Shown in pieces: positions 52,394 through 61,325 of a stretch of DNA of 64,000 nt (its first letter is position 1; every line of letters begins with the position of its first letter). The notes below the pieces were generated by a model, which worked only from the letters and a program-made list of their open reading frames with translations, did not search any database and had not been told where the DNA came from. Position numbers and translations under genes: made by a program. This DNA comes from Cellulosilyticum lentocellum DSM 5427. Its GTDB lineage: Bacteria > Bacillota > Clostridia > Lachnospirales > Cellulosilyticaceae. The stretch spans positions 3,121,001 to 3,185,000 of the forward strand of contig NC_015275.1 of assembly GCF_000178835.2 (NCBI RefSeq), written 5' to 3'.

Positions 52394-53476
52394 CTATTGT
52401 GATAATTTTACCTCTAACCATATGGTCGTGTATAGCTCAATTACATCTGAAGGGTCGTTGAACATCTCTAGATTCCCTAAAACAGAAGCATCAGGATAAG
52501 CGATCTCACTTTCTTGTATTTCCTCTGGTAGTAACGCTTTTGCTTCACTAATTGGTGTTGAGTAACCTATATATTCCGCATTTCTAGCTGCAATGTCTGG
52601 TCTGCATAGGAAATTAATATATTCATAAGCTTCTTCTTTATTGCTTGCACCTTTAGGAATAACGAAAGAATCCACGAAATAATTGGAACCTTCTTTAGGA
52701 ATAGCATAAGCTAAATCAGGATTTTCATCCATAGCCAGCATTGCATCTCCTGCCCAAGCAATCATCATAGCCGCCTCACCATTTACCATTTTACCTTTGC
52801 CTTCATCTCCTACATAAGCAAGTACTAATGGAAATTGCTCTATAAGTAGTTCTTTTGCCTCTGCTAGTTCTTGTGGATTTCTAGTGTTCATGGAGTATCC
52901 TAACTTCTTGAGTGCTACCATGATAGAATCTCGTTCACTATCATACATAAAAATTTGATCTTTATATTTCTCATTCCATAAAACATCCCAGCTATCTACT
53001 GGATCATCTACCATTTTTGTATTGTATAAAATACCTACTGTTCCCCACATATAAGGTACTGAGTATTTATTTTCTGGGTCGAAATCTAAGTTTTTAAATT
53101 CCGAATCTATTTTGTCATAGTTAGGAATTTTACTCATATCTATTTCTTCTAATCGTCCTTCATTAATCATTTTATCAATCATATAATCTGAAGGCACTAG
53201 AATATCATACTGTATATTGCCAGGTGCTACTGTTGCATACATTTCTTCATTATTAGCATACTCTGAATAAATCACTTTAATCCCTGTTTCTGCCGTAAAC
53301 TCAGCATTTAATTCTGGGGCAATGTAATCGCCTACATTATAAACAATGAGCTGACGCCCTTCTGTTTTTACAGGTGTATTTTCCTCAGCAGCAATATGAT
53401 CTGCAGTGCAGCCTGTTAAGCTTGCTCCTAGTAAACCCAGGGTACTTATTAAAGCAAGTATTTTTTGTATTCTCAT
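52394..53476 (-). CDS. potD: Spermidine/putrescine-binding lipoprotein
   Basis: Extracellular solute receptor of the polyamine ABC importer. The start at 53476 gives a lipoprotein signal MRIQKILALISTLGLLGASLTGC with GGGGGAAAG upstream; earlier codons lack these. The fold shows RQLIVYNVGDYIAPELNAEFTAETGIKV, YDILVPSDYMIDKMI, KYSVPYMWGTVGILYNT and AAMMIAWAGDAMLA, typical of PotD/PotF. About 360 residues. Last of potABCD, 34 bases from potC. Confidence 0.94.
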   Translation of the reverse strand: MRIQKILALISTLGLLGASLTGCTADHIAAEENTPVKTEGRQLIVYNVGDYIAPELNAEFTAETGIKVIYSEYANNEEMYATVAPGNIQYDILVPSDYMIDKMINEGRLEEIDMSKIPNYDKIDSEFKNLDFDPENKYSVPYMWGTVGILYNTKMVDDPVDSWDVLWNEKYKDQIFMYDSERDSIMVALKKLGYSMNTRNPQELAEAKELLIEQFPLVLAYVGDEGKGKMVNGEAAMMIAWAGDAMLAMDENPDLAYAIPKEGSNYFVDSFVIPKGASNKEEAYEYINFLCRPDIAARNAEYIGYSTPISEAKALLPEEIQESEIAYPDASVLGNLEMFNDPSDVIELYTTIWLEVKLSQ

Positions 53477-53510
53477 AAGCTTTCCCCCGTTCTTTGGTTT
53501 AAAATCCTTT

Positions 53511-54293
53511 TTATTCATACTGATCATCTTTTACTTTTTTATTCACACGGAGATTACTTATTAAAAGAATGATCATAATTGCTGTAAACATCAATGTTGA
53601 GATGGCATTAATGGTTGGATTAACGCCTTTACGAGCCATGGAATAGATTTTAATAGGAAGTGTATCCACTCCTGCTCCTTTATTAAAGAAACTTACAACG
53701 AAATCATCAAGTGAAAGGGTAAAAGCAATGAAAGCTCCTGCCACAACACCTGGTAAAATCTCTGGTAAAATCACTTTCTTAAATGCATAAAAAGGTGTAG
53801 CTCCTAAATCTAAAGCGGCTTCATAAAGGTTGTAATTCATCTGCTTAAGCTTTGGCATAATAGATAAAATCACATAAGGTACACTAAAGGTAATATGTGA
53901 AATAATAAGTGTTACAATACCAAATGGCATATGAATAAACGAAAATAACATCATTAGTGAAATACCAATAACGATATCAGGACTTAAAAGAGGTATATAA
54001 GTCACATTCATGACCCATTTCTTTTGCCAACCTCTCATACGATTAATGCCTATAGCAGCCAAAGTTCCAATTACAGTAGCAATCAGTGAGGATACTAGGG
54101 CTATCACAATAGTATTCATAAAAGCTTCTTGAATACTGGTATCAACTAGCATTTGCTTATACCAATCTAAAGTAAAGCCTCTCCATATAGGAAGCTTTGA
54201 ATCATTAAACGAAAAAATCATCAGTAGTGCAACAGGGGCATACATGATTACTAAAATGGCTACAAGATAAAAGCGCTTTAAAAATTTTATCAA
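53511..54293 (-). CDS. potC: Spermidine/putrescine ABC permease PotC
   Basis: 260 residues, six membrane spans. Family signature YEAALDLGATPFYAFKKVILPEILPGVVAGAFIAFTLSLDDFVVSFF (EAA loop). Overlaps potB by four bases. Confidence 0.94.
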   Translation of the reverse strand: MIKFLKRFYLVAILVIMYAPVALLMIFSFNDSKLPIWRGFTLDWYKQMLVDTSIQEAFMNTIVIALVSSLIATVIGTLAAIGINRMRGWQKKWVMNVTYIPLLSPDIVIGISLMMLFSFIHMPFGIVTLIISHITFSVPYVILSIMPKLKQMNYNLYEAALDLGATPFYAFKKVILPEILPGVVAGAFIAFTLSLDDFVVSFFNKGAGVDTLPIKIYSMARKGVNPTINAISTLMFTAIMIILLISNLRVNKKVKDDQYE

Positions 54294-55102
54294 AATAGTC
54301 CCCCTCCTTTATCAAACGCACCTTTTTTAGACATAAAGCCTAGAGTAATAAGGACTACTATCATGAGTAACATGGAAACAGCCGAACCAAAGCCCATATT
54401 ACCTGTACGTGTAAATTGTTCTTCTATGACATTACCAATAAGCATTACCTTACCACCACCTAAAAGTCTAGTAATAAGGAAAGTAGTAAGTGCTGGCATA
54501 AACACCATAATAATACCTGTTAATACCCCTGGCATACTTAATGGTAAAATAACTTTTCTAAAAGTAGTCATTTTATTAGCACCTAAGTCATAGGAAGCTT
54601 CTATTAAACTATGGTCAATTTTACAAAGTACATTGTAAATAGGTAGCACCATAAAAGGAAAGAAGTTATAAACCATACCAAAAATAACACCACCATTACC
54701 ATACAAAAACTTAACCTTAGAAAAGCCTAACACTTCAAGAAAACTATTGATAACACCATTATTTTCAAGCAGGTTTGCCCAAGCATAGGTTCTTAAAAGG
54801 GAATTCATCCACATTGGAAGAATGACCAATACTAAAATAATACTTTTGCCAGACATTTCTTTACTACTTAAAATCATGGCTAAAGGATAAGCTAAGACTA
54901 AGCATACCACTGTACAAATAAAAGCTAACTTAATAGACTTCCAAAAAGCTTCTAAGTAGGCAGGTTCCATAAACTGCTGATAGTTTGCCAGACTAAAACT
55001 TCCTGCTTTTTGAAAGCTATAATACACAATTAAAAGGAGTGGTACAATGATAAAAATAGCTGACCATATTAAATAAGGAAAAGCTAAAGACCTTCTATTC
55101 AT
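54290..55102 (-). CDS. potB: Spermidine/putrescine ABC permease PotB
   Basis: 270 residues, six spans. EAA loop EASYDLGANKMTTFRKVILPLSMPGVLTGIIMVF. Five bases downstream of potA. Partner of PotC in the channel. Confidence 0.94.
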   Translation of the reverse strand: MNRRSLAFPYLIWSAIFIIVPLLLIVYYSFQKAGSFSLANYQQFMEPAYLEAFWKSIKLAFICTVVCLVLAYPLAMILSSKEMSGKSIILVLVILPMWMNSLLRTYAWANLLENNGVINSFLEVLGFSKVKFLYGNGGVIFGMVYNFFPFMVLPIYNVLCKIDHSLIEASYDLGANKMTTFRKVILPLSMPGVLTGIIMVFMPALTTFLITRLLGGGKVMLIGNVIEEQFTRTGNMGFGSAVSMLLMIVVLITLGFMSKKGAFDKGGGLF

Positions 55103-55107
55103 CTCAT

Positions 55108-56169
55108 CTACCTCCTTTTCATAATATGGATTTCAGCAGGTGTAATAACCATCCCTACTTCTTCTCCTACCTGTGACATTGTTGTGGAATGAACTGTCCA
55201 TAAAAATCCCTTTGAACGAATAGACATTTCATAATGTACCCCTTTAAAGGTAACAGCTTCTACAACACCTGTTAACATCCCCTTGTCAGCTGATACAATT
55301 AGAATATCTTCTGGTCTTACAACTACATCAATGGGTTCATTTTCCGTAAAACCAAAGTCCACACATTCAAATTCTGTATCATGGAATTTTACTAAGTAAT
55401 CTTTTAACATAGTCCCTTGCAAAATATTACTTTCACCAATAAAATCTGCTACAAAGGCATTTTTAGGTTCATTATAAATATCAATAGGACTACCAATCTG
55501 TTGCACTTTACCATCTTTCATAACTGCAATTGTATCGGACATGCTTAAAGCTTCTTCTTGGTCATGAGTTACAAAAATAAAGGTAATACCTACTTTTTGC
55601 TGAATACGTTTAAGCTCCAATTGCATCCCTTTTCTAAGTTTTAAATCAAGGGCACCTAAAGGCTCATCTAAAAGAAGTACCTCTGGTTCGTTAACTAAGG
55701 CTCTTGCAATAGCAATACGTTGTTGTTGTCCACCACTTAATGAATCTACTGAACGCTTTTCATAACCTGCAAGATTAACTAATGCTAACATTTCTTTTAC
55801 TTTTTCTTTAATAACTTTCTTATCCATTTTCTTAATTTGAAGTCCAAAAGCAATGTTATCTTCTACATTCATATGTGGAAATAAAGCGTACTTTTGAAAA
55901 ACGGTATTAATTTTTCTTTTATAAGGTGGTAAATCTGCAATGTTTTTACCTTCAAAAAGGACTTCTCCATTTGTACATTCTTCAAAACCACCAATAATAC
56001 GAAGCAAGGTTGTTTTTCCACAACCACTAGGACCTAGTAAAGTCAAAAATTCATTGCGTCTTATATACATATTAATATCATCTAAAACTAAATTATCATC
56101 ATATTTCTTGGTAATATGCTTTAAATCAATAATATAATCTTTGGTAGCTAACTCTTCTGTCATTTCCAT
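55108..56169 (-). CDS. potA: Polyamine ABC importer ATPase PotA
   Basis: 353 residues. ABC domain with [11 protein letters not shown] (Walker A), [17 protein letters not shown] (signature), [12 protein letters not shown] (Walker B) and the H-loop FVTHDQEEA. The C-terminal TOBE domain is [14 protein letters not shown] onward. Follows the regulator gene by eight bases. Confidence 0.95.
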   Translation of the reverse strand: MEMTEELATKDYIIDLKHITKKYDDNLVLDDINMYIRRNEFLTLLGPSGCGKTTLLRIIGGFEECTNGEVLFEGKNIADLPPYKRKINTVFQKYALFPHMNVEDNIAFGLQIKKMDKKVIKEKVKEMLALVNLAGYEKRSVDSLSGGQQQRIAIARALVNEPEVLLLDEPLGALDLKLRKGMQLELKRIQQKVGITFIFVTHDQEEALSMSDTIAVMKDGKVQQIGSPIDIYNEPKNAFVADFIGESNILQGTMLKDYLVKFHDTEFECVDFGFTENEPIDVVVRPEDILIVSADKGMLTGVVEAVTFKGVHYEMSIRSKGFLWTVHSTTMSQVGEEVGMVITPAEIHIMKRR

Positions 56170-56177
56170 CTACTCCT

Positions 56178-56717
56178 TTAAAAACTTGGTGGCGTAGCAA
56201 CCCATAGAACGATAGCTTTGGTCTTCCCTGGATTGTGAAGATAATGGTCACTTGTTGGTCTAAAATAAAAGCTGTCACCTTTTTTCGCTTTAAACTTCTT
56301 GTTACCTAAGTGAACATATACATTACCTGCAATCACATAACCAAATTCTTCTCCATCATGAGGTGCTCCCACACTAGATTTTCCTCCTGGTTCAATATGT
56401 ATCAGGATGGGTTCCATATCATTTTTTTGTGCATTTGGGATAAGCCATGTAATCATATTATTATGATCTTTATCCTCTTTTTCAAAAACATCTTCTTTTG
56501 TGAAAACAATTTTTTCTTGACTGGATTCATTAAAGAAATCCTTTAGATTAGTGCCTAAACACTCTAATATATCAATGAGTGTGGCAATAGAAGGTGAAGT
56601 TAAACCTCTTTCTACTTGAGAAATGAAGCCTTTTGAAAGCTCACACCTATCTGCTAGTTCTTCTTGGGTTAAACCATTCTTCTTACGAAGCTGATTAATC
56701 TTAGCCCCAATATCCAT
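56178..56717 (-). CDS. XRE-cupin transcriptional regulator of the pot operon (PuuR-like)
   Basis: 179 residues. An N-terminal XRE helix-turn-helix (IGAKINQLRKKNGLTQEELADRC; LSKGFISQVERGLTSPSIATL) and a C-terminal cupin (GGKSSVGAPHDGEEFGYVIAGNVYVHLG, FYFRPTSDHYLHNPG). This is the PuuR-type architecture that senses polyamines. The chosen ATG has GAGGGGG ten bases up; an earlier start at 56789 runs through the promoter region. Autoregulation is suggested by paired AAAC-N5-GTTT sites upstream. Confidence 0.85.
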   Translation of the reverse strand: MDIGAKINQLRKKNGLTQEELADRCELSKGFISQVERGLTSPSIATLIDILECLGTNLKDFFNESSQEKIVFTKEDVFEKEDKDHNNMITWLIPNAQKNDMEPILIHIEPGGKSSVGAPHDGEEFGYVIAGNVYVHLGNKKFKAKKGDSFYFRPTSDHYLHNPGKTKAIVLWVATPPSF

Positions 56718-56756
56718 ATTATCTAGCCCCCTCTGTGTATTACAGTATATATAAAT

Positions 56757-56769
56757 AAACTTTTTGTTT
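56757..56769 (-). promoter_or_regulatory. Candidate operator AAAC-N5-GTTT, proximal
   Basis: TAAAC-TTTTT-GTTTA, 5-bp arms (56756-56770), about 40 bases before the regulator's ATG. Confidence 0.4.
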
Positions 56770-56852
56770 ACATCCATTAAACTTGCCATAGAAAATTATA
56801 CATATTTCTTCTAAATACGTCAATACAAAACCACAAAAAATTTATTCTTACC

Positions 56853-56865
56853 AAACTTAATGTTT
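56853..56865 (-). promoter_or_regulatory. Candidate operator AAAC-N5-GTTT, distal
   Basis: AAAC-TTAAT-GTTT, 96 bases from the proximal site. Confidence 0.35.
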
Positions 56866-56936
56866 AGTATAGATACTTTTAATCTAATTATTTCTTTTTA
56901 TAAGATTTATAAGCTTTTATATTTATCTCTACACAA

Positions 56937-56976
56937 AAGAATAGAAGTACACCTCTAGTGATGCACTTCTATTCTT
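56937..56976 (-). terminator. Terminator of the export operon
   Basis: AAGAATAGAAGT/ACTTCTATTCTT, 12-bp stem, 16-base loop; TTTTGTG on the minus strand. Confidence 0.75.
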
Positions 56977-56989
56977 AAAATATATTGTA

Positions 56990-58060
56990 TTAAAAACTAT
57001 ATTCGCTCATTGTCCACGGTTTCTCAAACTGCATTTTTAAAATATTGTATTTATAAACTTCATTTAAATAATCTACTTGTTTGGCATCTAAAGCAACTTT
57101 TTGTGTCTCATAATCAAGTGTACTTATATAGCCTGCCTTGTATTTAATTTCTAATGCTTTCATCTCTTTTACACTATTTTTATACTCATTTGCTTTTGTG
57201 TTTATGCTATCTAGCTGTGCACTTAGTACTGTATATTGGGTTTCAATTAGTAATCTATACTTATCATAGCTAGTTTGTAGTTTTACCTTTGAATTTTCTA
57301 CATTTATTTTTTGTTCTAGGTAGTCAGAATATTTAGGCCCTGTTCCTCCAACACCTGATTTATAAATGTTTTCTTTAAAGTCGTCCTCACTCAAATTAAC
57401 CTTTTCATTTTCATATTTTAAAAGTTTGGTTGCCATCGCTGTAGCATAAGAATTAATACTTTGGTCTAACACAAAAGGCTCGTAAGTATTCTCTTCTTTT
57501 AAAATATAGTTATCAGTGTTTATGTTAGTAAGATTAAGAAAGCTCTTTTTTGCATCTCCTAAATTTTTCTCTGTCTGTTCTTTTTTTACCTTTGATTCCT
57601 CTAAACTCTGAACTGCCTGCTCATAAGTTAGCTCATCACAAAAGCCTTTTTCTTTCTTTATGGTAACTTGTTTTACTTGATTTTCATTTAAGTTAATTTG
57701 CTTTTTTAAAAGTTCAATATTCCTTTGCAATAAAACTATATTTTGATACTGTTCTGTAACCTCCTTAGTAATACGATCTTTTTGAAATTGTTTTTTTTGA
57801 TTTAATTCTTCTATAGCGATTTTTTTTGAACTATATTCTACAGAGCCTATATTCTCTATTGATTTCTTTTGCTCTGTATAAACTGCAGTATTTCTCGCAT
57901 ACTCTCCTAATGTCTCATCTTTACTAATTGCCATAGTTATGGCATAATCTAAATCCAATTCTTTTTTCTCTGTAACTGGTGCTGCTAGTACTGATGTTGT
58001 TATTAAAGAAGTCACCGACAAAAGTAACAGTGCTTTTTTTATTCCTTTATTTAGTTTCAT
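56990..58060 (-). CDS. TolC/OEP-like coiled-coil protein
   Basis: 356 residues with a signal peptide (ALLLLSVTSLITTSVLAAP). Long helices resemble outer-membrane efflux proteins: ITKEVTEQYQNIVLLQRNIELLKKQINLNENQ, GFCDELTYEQAVQSLEESKVKKEQTEKNL, and the repeat half QKINVENSKVKLQTSYDKYRLLI...KALEIKYKAGYISTLDYETQKV. The GYISTLDY/GFCDELTY motifs are the classic OEP ones. Last gene of the MacA-ABC operon. In a Gram-positive it cannot form an outer-membrane pore, so a wall-side or secreted role is likely. Confidence 0.78.
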   Translation of the reverse strand: MKLNKGIKKALLLLSVTSLITTSVLAAPVTEKKELDLDYAITMAISKDETLGEYARNTAVYTEQKKSIENIGSVEYSSKKIAIEELNQKKQFQKDRITKEVTEQYQNIVLLQRNIELLKKQINLNENQVKQVTIKKEKGFCDELTYEQAVQSLEESKVKKEQTEKNLGDAKKSFLNLTNINTDNYILKEENTYEPFVLDQSINSYATAMATKLLKYENEKVNLSEDDFKENIYKSGVGGTGPKYSDYLEQKINVENSKVKLQTSYDKYRLLIETQYTVLSAQLDSINTKANEYKNSVKEMKALEIKYKAGYISTLDYETQKVALDAKQVDYLNEVYKYNILKMQFEKPWTMSEYSF

Positions 58061-58185
58061 CCTCTTCCTCCTCTATTTCTATTCAAACGCTTTATAAACT
58101 TATAATGTTCTATCTATTTTTAATTATATATCATTATTCTGAATGTTTGATAACAGTTTTATTAAAATTACATTAAAGTCTTTGT

Positions 58186-59388
58186 TTATTCTTCCCTTAG
58201 TGCTTCAACAGGATCTAATTTAGCAGCTTTATAAGCTGGATAAACACCAAATATAATACCAATACTGCTCGAAGTACCTACTGAGAAAATAATCATCCCC
58301 GCTGTCAATTGAGCAGTTATTCCTATAGCTGATGCAAGTAACACTCCGCCAAAATAGCCTACTAAAAGACCTGTTATACCGCCTAACAAAGTCAACATAA
58401 GCGCCTCGATTAAAAATTGGGTTAAAATCTGACGATCGGTAGCCCCTAAAGCTTTTCTTATTCCAATTTCCCTTGTACGTTCTTTAACAGTTACCATCAT
58501 AATATTCATGATGCCAATACCACCTACCAAAAGTGAAACAGCCGCTACAATACTCGTAAATAAATTTAATTTGTCTAAAACATCATTATATGTATTAGTG
58601 GCTTCCATTACAGACATAACCATATAAATATCTTCTTTACCATGTCTTTTCTCAAGTAACTTTCTAATAGGGGTACTGTAATCTGAAGCTTCATAGTCCT
58701 CATTAATAATAACCATTGCTTCATAAGACTTGCCTTCACCTCCCTGTAAATATTTATCTGCTGTAGCAAATGGTAAATAGACAATAGGTGCAATCATTTC
58801 CTCAGGTGCTGCTGATGGATAATAACTTTTTGTAACACCAACAATTTCAAAGTTTTGTACTTCTCCACCAATATTCATATCAATGCTTTTTCCTAAAGCA
58901 TATTTAGGATCTTTGACATTGAACATGATTTTTGCAAAATTATCTTCTACTATGATTACATTACTTCTTAAAGTTTCGTCTTGCTCTAAAAACATCCTTC
59001 CATACTTAAGACTGATAGACTGTACCTTTTCATAGTCATGAGTAATGCCAAAAAGCATTAAGGTTTTTTCTTCCTTCTTATAATTCTTAGCTGTGCCTAT
59101 ATATTGTTCATGATAAGGTAAAACATCCATTACTTCCGGGATTTGACTAATCACATCAAAATCCTCTGGCGTTAACAAATTATCCTCAGAATAATCCATG
59201 GTCATAATTTGAATGGTTCCTTTTCCCACACTACTAAACTGACCATTAACATAGCCTTTTACACCTTCTCCTAGGCTTAAAATAATAATAACCGCACTAA
59301 TACCAATTAGCATGCCTAGCATTGTAAGGAAGGTTCTTAGTTTATTGCCTTTAAGCTGACTTAAGGCATTTTTTAGTGTTTCTCTCAT
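58186..59388 (-). CDS. MacB/FtsX-type ABC permease, second copy
   Basis: 400 residues with four membrane spans (near 20-40, 275-300, 325-350, 360-385). A large external MacB-like domain lies between the first two. Signature FTSIVAAVSLLVGGIGIMNIMMVTVKERTREIGIRKALGATDRQILTQF. Tandem paralogue of the upstream permease, 18 bases away. Ends AYKAAKLDPVEALREE. Confidence 0.92.
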   Translation of the reverse strand: MRETLKNALSQLKGNKLRTFLTMLGMLIGISAVIIILSLGEGVKGYVNGQFSSVGKGTIQIMTMDYSEDNLLTPEDFDVISQIPEVMDVLPYHEQYIGTAKNYKKEEKTLMLFGITHDYEKVQSISLKYGRMFLEQDETLRSNVIIVEDNFAKIMFNVKDPKYALGKSIDMNIGGEVQNFEIVGVTKSYYPSAAPEEMIAPIVYLPFATADKYLQGGEGKSYEAMVIINEDYEASDYSTPIRKLLEKRHGKEDIYMVMSVMEATNTYNDVLDKLNLFTSIVAAVSLLVGGIGIMNIMMVTVKERTREIGIRKALGATDRQILTQFLIEALMLTLLGGITGLLVGYFGGVLLASAIGITAQLTAGMIIFSVGTSSSIGIIFGVYPAYKAAKLDPVEALREE

Positions 59389-59406
59389 TTCTTATTCCTT
59401 CCTTTC

Positions 59407-60630
59407 TTAATCTGCTCTTAAGGCTTCTATAGGGTCTAGTTGCGCTGCTTGATAAGCAGGATATACGCCGAATACAAGGCCGATAGTCACCGAGGTTAGG
59501 GTTGCAAATAAAATCATTCCTAATGTAAACTCAGCCATAATGCCTAGTTGATTACCAATCATCATCGCACCTATATATCCTAATAACATCCCTAATATTC
59601 CTGCTATTAGTGTTACCATCAAGGCTTCGATTAGAAATTGTACCAGTACATCTTTATTAGAAGCTCCTAACGCCTTACGAATACCTATTTCTCTCGTTCG
59701 CTCTTTAACTGTAACAAGCATAATATTCATAATACCAACGCCACCTACTACAAGAGAAATACTCGCTATGGCACTAATAAATAAAGTAACAATATTCATG
59801 ACACTATCTACCATTTGCATAATTTGTACATAAGTTTGAATAGCATAACCATCTTTTAAATGATGTCTTTTATTAAGGATTTGTCCAATTCTTGTTGTTA
59901 CTTCACTTTGATCATAACCACCCTTTACAATACCTGCAATAGTTCTTACAGAACCACCTAAACCTAAAAGCTGATCCAGTTTGCTATAGGGTATGTAAAA
60001 AGTTTTTTGTGTAATCATACGGTCTAGTTCTTTTCTACTTAAATCCTTTGAACTATTAGTTTTATAAACACCTACTATTTGAAAACTAATGGGCTGCTTA
60101 TTAATAGTTATTTCAATCTGTTCTCCCACTACTCTCTCATAAGATTTTTCACCGTAAAGTGCTTTAGATACAACATCTGCAATCACCACTGAATTACTAT
60201 AAGCTTCTTCATCTTTATCATTTAGATTTCTACCAGCTAAAATATCTAGTGGTGAAATTTCATTGACATAGTCAGGTTCAATACCTGAAATATTGCACAG
60301 AAAACTCTCACCCTTTTGTGTGTAAAGATTTCCTCTACTATCATTTCCTCTCACAACACTCTCAATTTCCGGCAGTGATTTAATCAAATTAACATCTTCT
60401 GTATCAATCTTATATTCTGACTTTTCTTCTTTTGCGCTCACTTGAAACACACCTAAACCCATATCCATAAAGGAACTCTTAATATAAGTTTGAAAGCCTG
60501 TTCCTAATGCCAAAATCATAATAACAGCCCCTACACCAATAAACATACCTAACATTGTAAGGATCGTTCTCCCCTTATTTCCCATGAGTTGTTTAATTGC
60601 AGATTTAATACTTTCACCTAACATATTCAT
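59407..60630 (-). CDS. MacB/FtsX-type ABC permease, first copy
   Basis: 407 residues with the same four-span layout and an external domain of about 220 residues. Signature ISLVVGGVGIMNIMLVTVKERTREIGIRKALGASNKDVLVQF. Its start overlaps the ATPase stop by one base. The duplicated permeases probably form a heterodimer with the ATPase. Confidence 0.92.
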   Translation of the reverse strand: MNMLGESIKSAIKQLMGNKGRTILTMLGMFIGVGAVIMILALGTGFQTYIKSSFMDMGLGVFQVSAKEEKSEYKIDTEDVNLIKSLPEIESVVRGNDSRGNLYTQKGESFLCNISGIEPDYVNEISPLDILAGRNLNDKDEEAYSNSVVIADVVSKALYGEKSYERVVGEQIEITINKQPISFQIVGVYKTNSSKDLSRKELDRMITQKTFYIPYSKLDQLLGLGGSVRTIAGIVKGGYDQSEVTTRIGQILNKRHHLKDGYAIQTYVQIMQMVDSVMNIVTLFISAIASISLVVGGVGIMNIMLVTVKERTREIGIRKALGASNKDVLVQFLIEALMVTLIAGILGMLLGYIGAMMIGNQLGIMAEFTLGMILFATLTSVTIGLVFGVYPAYQAAQLDPIEALRAD

Positions 60631-61325
60631 TAGGATATTCCTCTCCTATTTTGTATAGGTGCATCATCAATAATGATGCCGTCTCTAAATACAACTCTTC
60701 TTTTAGTGAATTCTGCAATATCTGGTTCATGGGTAACCATAACAATCGTAACACCTTCATTATTTAAGCCTTGAAAAATATTCATTATTTCTACACTCGA
60801 TTTACTATCTAGGTTTCCTGTAGGTTCATCAGCTAAAATGATAGCTGGATTATTAACAAGGGCTCTGGCAATTGCTACCCTTTGTCTCTGCCCCCCTGAG
60901 ATTTCATTGGGCGTATGCTTAATACGATTCCCTAACCCCACTCTAATAAGTGCATCAACTGCACGTTCTCTTCTCTCTCTAGGCTTAATACCTGCATACA
61001 TCATAGGTAGTTCTACATTTTCAGTAATAGTAAGTTTAGGTAATAAATTAAAGGATTGAAAGACAAAGCCTATTTTTTGATTTCTAATTCTTGAGAAATC
61101 TTTATCCTTTGCTTCAGAAACATTTATCCCATCTAATATGTAAGTACCACTCGTAGCATGGTCAAGACAGCCTAGAATTTGCAAAAAGGTTGATTTACCT
61201 GAACCAGAAGCCCCCATGATAGATACGAACTCTTCTTTTTCTACCTTGAAGTCAATATCAAATAAAGCTTGGAGTTCTAGGCGACCATTTCTATAAATTT
61301 TATTCACTTTTTGAATATCTATCAT
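60630..61325 (-). CDS. MacB/LolD-type ABC ATPase
   Basis: 231 residues. GASGSGKSTFLQILGCLD (Walker A), NEISGGQRQRVAIARALV (signature), IILADEPTGNLD (Walker B) and MVTHEPDIAEF (H loop). A separate ATPase rather than fused to the permease as in E. coli MacB. Overlaps the adaptor by four bases. Confidence 0.94.
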   Translation of the reverse strand: MIDIQKVNKIYRNGRLELQALFDIDFKVEKEEFVSIMGASGSGKSTFLQILGCLDHATSGTYILDGINVSEAKDKDFSRIRNQKIGFVFQSFNLLPKLTITENVELPMMYAGIKPRERRERAVDALIRVGLGNRIKHTPNEISGGQRQRVAIARALVNNPAIILADEPTGNLDSKSSVEIMNIFQGLNNEGVTIVMVTHEPDIAEFTKRRVVFRDGIIIDDAPIQNRRGIS

